Source of the DNA: Termitomyces sp. T153
Taxonomy: Eukaryota > Basidiomycota > Agaricomycetes > Agaricales > Lyophyllaceae
Length of the DNA: 64,000 bases
Reading direction: 5' to 3'
Assembly: GCA_018296165.2 (NCBI GenBank)
Contig: JACKQL020000015.1
Span: forward strand, 372,001 to 436,000
The translations under genes were made by a program, and so were the position numbers. Under the pieces are notes generated by a model, which saw only the letters and a program-made list of their open reading frames with translations, made no database searches and was not told the origin of the DNA. Of this stretch, positions 60,165 to 64,000 are shown piece after piece; positions within the stretch are counted from its first letter, which is position 1; every line of letters begins with the position of its first letter.

Positions 60165-61381
60165 ATGTCTCAGCCTGCCAACCCCGACACCCCCACAGAG
60201 GCTCCAGCCCCACAGGATGAAGCCTGGACCCACCTGCTACACTTAGAAAACCAGGTGCAACTCATGCAATCATCTCTTACTCACCATACAACTGAACTCT
60301 CCACCCTCTGTCAAATCACAGATCTTATCTCCCAATCACTCCAGGCACTGCTCAAGCACCTGCCCCTTACCTCTGCACCTCCCCCAGTTGTGGAACCTAC
60401 CCTGACCATTTCTGTATCTGTCTCTGCAGCTCCAGTGACCCTATGACTGCAGATTCCATGCCCTGCACTTCCAGATGTGTATGATGGTGCTTGCTCCAGC
60501 AGGGAACATTTCCTCCAGTCCTGCCTCACCTACATCCACCTCAGCAGGGACACCTTTGACTCTGACATATTGAAAATAGCCTGGGTACTGTCATACATGA
60601 AGACCAGACATGCTTCCACCTACACATTGTGAGTCTTCCATCACCCCAGAGGTGTGGAAAGTTTCCTGGACTGGGCCACCTTTGAGAAGGACTTCTGAGC
60701 AGAGTTTTTTCCACTCAACTCCACCAAAACCACTGCCTTAATGCTACATGACTGGGAGCAATATGGGCAAGGGAAGCAAACTCTGGATGAGTACATCAAC
60801 TCCTTCCAGGCACTGGTCAAGCAAGCCACCTACTCTGATGGCCTTCAGTTATGCCTCATGTTCCAGGACAGCCTGCACCCCATGCTGGTGGAATGCATTG
60901 ACAATCTTGCAGAGGGCCACTCCAATGACAAAAGGATTGCTTCATGGTATGAGGTAGCTTGGAATCAGCTCATGGAGATTCAGTGGGAGCTCTGCTGCAT
61001 GCACCCCACACTGTGCTCCACACTGGTCACCAGCCTCCAATACTCTGCACCTGCTCACCCAGCACCTGCCCCCACTCTGACCACTCCTGTGCCACACCCC
61101 TTGCCACCAGGCATCTCTATGAACATGGATGCAGCTCAACAGCTCCATGCCATGCCATTACTGTGTCAGAGATGCAAGAAGCCTGGGCATTTTGCATTAC
61201 ACTGCCTTTTAAGTCTGGAAGTGCATTACCTCTCCACAGTGGAGCAGGAGGAACTCCTCCTGCAACTGCTGGCCATGAAGGATGCTGCTAGAGCTCCATT
61301 GCCAGATGAGCCAATGTTGGAGTTGACTCTGAAGGAGATCAGCACTTGCACATCACCTCCAGAATTGGAGAAGGATTTTTA
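60165..61381 (+). pseudogene. Gag of element C with CCHC zinc knuckle
   Basis: It starts at ATG 60165 ('MSQPANPDTPTEAPAP'), with a coiled N-terminus. Frame stops lie at about 60445, 60630 and 60698. After 60741 the frame is open for 213 codons to 61381, with a capsid-like part ('QGKQTLDEYINSFQALVKQA'), a Pro-rich linker and the knuckle 'CQRCKKPGHFALHC' (C-X2-C-X4-H-X4-C). Gag packages element RNA. At least two stops are TGA in a place where Arg fits. Confidence 0.75.
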
Positions 61382-61599
61382 GTCAAGTGGTGGATGAGGT
61401 GTATGCCTCTGTCACTGGGTACTAACAGGTTCTTATGTCTGTTGTTAGAAAATGAAATTGCCTTTTTCAATGCCTCTTATTCTAAGACAGAAGAACCTCA
61501 ATGTTCCCCTCCAGACATACAAATACCAACTCCAGAGCCTCTGCTAAGTCCCCTGACACCAGCTAGAGTCTGCCAGCACTGCTCTGCCTGAGTGTGCTA

Positions 61600-62025
61600 A
61601 ATGCTGTGGCAGTATATAATGGCTTCAATCTCATCTGCCAACTCTCTGCACCTTGATGTGAAGATAGAGACCACACACACCCAGCAAACCTGTAGAGTCA
61701 CCACTCTCCTAGATAGTGGAGTGATGGGACTGTTCTTGGACTTGAAATTTGTCAAGTGCCACAGCCTGACCATGCAGCCACTCCCCAAGCCCATTCCAGT
61801 CTTCAATATTGATGGAACATCTGACAAAGCAGGCACCATCAGCTCCATAGTTGACCTTGTCCTCTGTAATTGAAACTATGCAGAGTGTGCAGTCTTCACC
61901 ATCACCAGCTTAGGCAGACAGGACATAATCCTTGGCTTTACATGGCTCTGCAAGCACAACCCTTAAGTAGACTGGACTAAGGGCAAGGTAACAATGAGCA
62001 GGTGCCCTCAGAAGTAGTCTGCCTG
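61600..62025 (+). pseudogene. Aspartic protease region of element C
   Basis: The active-site loop is 'LLDSGVMGLFLD', with the Asp kept and the usual Ala-Thr/Ser replaced by Val-Met. A flap-like stretch follows, then 'GRQDIILGFTWLCKHNP', the typical hydrophobic end of Gypsy proteases ('LG...WL..HNP'). Stops near 61872 and 61965 interrupt it. The linker to RT at 62026-62380 has no motif. Confidence 0.65.
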
Positions 62026-62379
62026 TGCCACTGAGGCCAAGGAAGAACACCAAGCTTGAGTTTGGGAGCACATGGCCATCTGTGTGTGTTGTGCTGGGCC
62101 GCTCTCCTTTGCTGACCTGAACCTCCTGGATCCCCTGCCTCTGGCATCCCCCCATAGAGAGGCCCTCTACAAGGATGACTGGAGTAGTGGTGGAGCCCTG
62201 GAGGAGGAAGGTGGAGAGGAGTTTGGCAGTGTACACAAACCAGAGCTCCCAGAGGAAGCAGTAGAGCTGGGGGACTAGATCTATGCCACCACCTTATGTC
62301 TGCTGCCCTCCATTGCAGAGATCTGTGCTAGCCAGACTACATCCCAGTGGCTGGCCCAGGCATCTACTGCTAACTCTGC

Positions 62380-63475
62380 ACCCTGGGAGTTCTGGGACAT
62401 CATATCCCCCTACCTGCATGCATTCAAGGATGTGTTCTCCAAGGCCTTGTTTGACTCACTCCCAGAGCACAAGCAGTAGGACTATGCCATTGAGCTATTG
62501 CCTGACTGCATGCCCACCAGTTGTGAAGTCTACCCATTAGCACCTAGAGAGCAGGACAAACTTGATGCCTTCCTGCAAGAGAATCTAGACTCTGGTCACA
62601 TATGCCCTTCCAAATCTCCAATGGCTTCTCCAGTCTTTTTCATCAAAAAGAAAGATGGCTCACTCTGACTGGTTCAGGATCACCAGGTTCTCAATGCCAT
62701 GACTGTGAAGAACCACTACCCCCTCTCCCTCATCTCTGAGCTCATCAACAAGCTCTGGGGTGTGTGGTACTTCACTAAACTGGACATTTGATGGGGCTAC
62801 AATAACATGCATATCCAGGAGGGAGATGAATGGAAGGCCACCTTCCAGACCAACTGGGGACTATTCAAACCTCTTGTTATGTTCTTTGGACTCACCAACA
62901 GCCTGGCCACCTTCCAGACAATGATGAAAAACATCTTCCAAGACCTCATTGCAGAAGGTGTAGTGTGTGTATACCTTGACAACATTCTCATCTACACTAG
63001 AACATTAGAAGAACACCACCACACCACCTGCCTTGTCTGAGAACATTTCTACCAGCACCAGCTCTACCTCAAACCAGAGAAGTGCAAGTTTGAGCAGACC
63101 CAGATTGAGTATCTTGGCCTGATCATCTCATACAGAGCTGTGAAGATGGACCCAGTGAAGGTAGCAGGCATGGCAGAGTGGCCAGAGCCCAAGAACAAGA
63201 AGGAGGTGCAGGTGTTCCTAGGCTTTGTGAACTTCTACCAGAGATTCATCCAGGACTTCTTGCATCATGCCTGCCTGCTATTTGACCTCACTGGGAAGGA
63301 CATTGTGTGGAGTTGGGGGCCTCTGGAGCAGATGGCCTTTAATCCCCTCAAGCATGCCATGACCTTGGGACCTGTCCTCCTTTTTCCAGATGATAACTCT
63401 CCCTTCCAGGTAGAAGCTGACAGCTCCAACTTTGCCACTGCAGCCATTCTTTTTTTTCATAGCAGTCTCTAGAGG
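62380..63475 (+). pseudogene. Reverse transcriptase of element C
   Basis: Ordered RT blocks are '[18 protein letters not shown]', '[12 protein letters not shown]', 'YFTKLDI' (block A, catalytic Asp), 'VMFFGLTNSLATFQTMM', and the catalytic box at 62972-62983 read as YLDN instead of YLDD. The thumb 'QIEYLGLIIS' and 'VQVFLGFVNFYQRFI' follow. The second Asp codon has become AAC by a single G-to-A change inside an ancestral GACGAC, that is, at a CG. Stops include TGA at 62789 after 'LDI', where Arg is usual. The enzyme is inactive on both counts. Confidence 0.85.
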
Positions 63476-63477
63476 AT

Positions 63478-63912
63478 AGGAAGTGGCATCCAGTGGCCTT
63501 CTACTCTAAGAGCCTAAACACAGTAGAGCAGAACTATGAGATCCATGACAAGGAGATGCTGGCCATCATTCAGTTGTTTGAAGAGTGGTGGCACTTCCTG
63601 GAGGGCATGTGGCATAATTTCAAGGTCTGGATGGATCACAAGAACCTTGAATACTTCCAGACAACTAAGAAGCTCAACTGCTGACAGACCTGATGGTCCC
63701 TCTACCTAGCCAATTTTGACTTCTCATTGCACCACAAGCCCAGCCAGAGTATGGGTAAACTAGATACCCTGTCCCAGAGAGCAGACTACAGCACCAGGGA
63801 AGAGGACAACAGCAACATTGTGGAGGCACCCTGGAGAATGAAAAGCATTGGAGCTGGTATCATGGAATTACTGGTGGCCCCAGATGTCTCAGTATATTGG
63901 ATCCTACACTAG
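63478..63912 (+). pseudogene. RNase H region of element C
   Basis: Directly after RT, across a frame break near 63470, the frame reads '[30 protein letters not shown]', the signature of sushi/Tf1-type RNase H (Glu in the 'HDKEMLAI' helix), then '[18 protein letters not shown]' and the end 'FDFSLHHKPSQSMGKLDTLSQRADY'. The first catalytic Asp of the domain lies in the RT-frame end ('QVEADSSNFA'). Two stops lie near 63682. The integrase should follow outside the window. Confidence 0.75.
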
Positions 63913-64000
63913 TACATGCAATCTCTGTCTCTAGACCAAACCCCAGTGCCACCTCCCTTCTGAACAGCTACACCTGCTGCCCATGCCTGTGGAGTGATGG

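Larger units (their letters stand above)
59378..64000 (+). mobile_element. LTR retrotransposon C (Ty3/Gypsy, Tf1/sushi-like), decayed, cut by window end
   Basis: A short LTR, a 570-bp leader with two perfect hairpins (59610-59627 and 59663-59683), then gag with zinc knuckle, protease, RT and RNase H in order on the plus strand. No tRNA-complementary primer site is seen after the LTR; hairpins at this place recall the self-priming of Tf1/sushi elements. Many frames are cut by TGA where Arg is conserved. The sequence is almost free of CG. Integrase lies outside the window. Confidence 0.8.

Overview
The window looks like a piece of a mushroom-forming basidiomycete (Agaricomycetes) chromosome. 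Evidence is intron-dense genes with very short GT-AG introns (36-70 bp), a cerato-platanin gene, a GH17 glucanase, a CE16-type esterase, an AP-2 mu adaptin, a fungal mitochondrial acetolactate synthase, and decayed Ty3/Gypsy elements and Helitron parts of the kind common in that class. All gene models were spliced by eye from the sequence. Reading frames were checked exon by exon for the GH17, P4-ATPase, ILV2, CE16, AP-2 mu and both EEP-jacalin genes.

Layout. 1-22.3 kb is a CpG-poor transposon island: LTR element A (2819-13592, coding on the minus strand, two 727-bp LTRs) lies inside or next to a second long-LTR family B (LTRs at 1675-2818, 18581-19848 and 20400-21700). Element A carries an intron-containing accessory gene on the strand opposite to gag-pol. 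22.3-46 kb is a gene island: GH17 glucanase (+), P4-ATPase lipid flippase (+), two tandem secreted EEP-jacalin proteins (+) produced by a segmental duplication, a small unknown gene (-), a PIF1 helicase pseudogene (-), and acetolactate synthase ILV2 (-). 47.5-50.7 kb is a Helitron-derived inverted chimera. 52.6-58.2 kb is a second gene island: CE16/GDSL esterase (-, one in-frame stop), AP-2 mu (+), a 147-bp minisatellite, and cerato-platanin (+). 58.6-64 kb is another CpG-poor Ty3/Gypsy element (C) on the plus strand, running off the window.

How it fits together. The host genes are not an operon or an obvious cluster. Several are secreted wall- or surface-acting proteins (GH17, CE16, cerato-platanin, two EEP-jacalins), mixed with membrane-trafficking housekeeping genes (flippase, AP-2 mu) and branched-chain amino acid synthesis. 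The transposon islands share one mutational signature: CG has decayed to TG or CA. This explains most LTR divergence, many CGA-to-TGA stops and some lost catalytic residues. The items most worth follow-up are the antisense accessory gene of element A, the CpG-decay record, the Helitron chimera, the EEP-jacalin pair, the Ala at the sulfonylurea-site position of ILV2, and the single stop codon in the CE16 gene.
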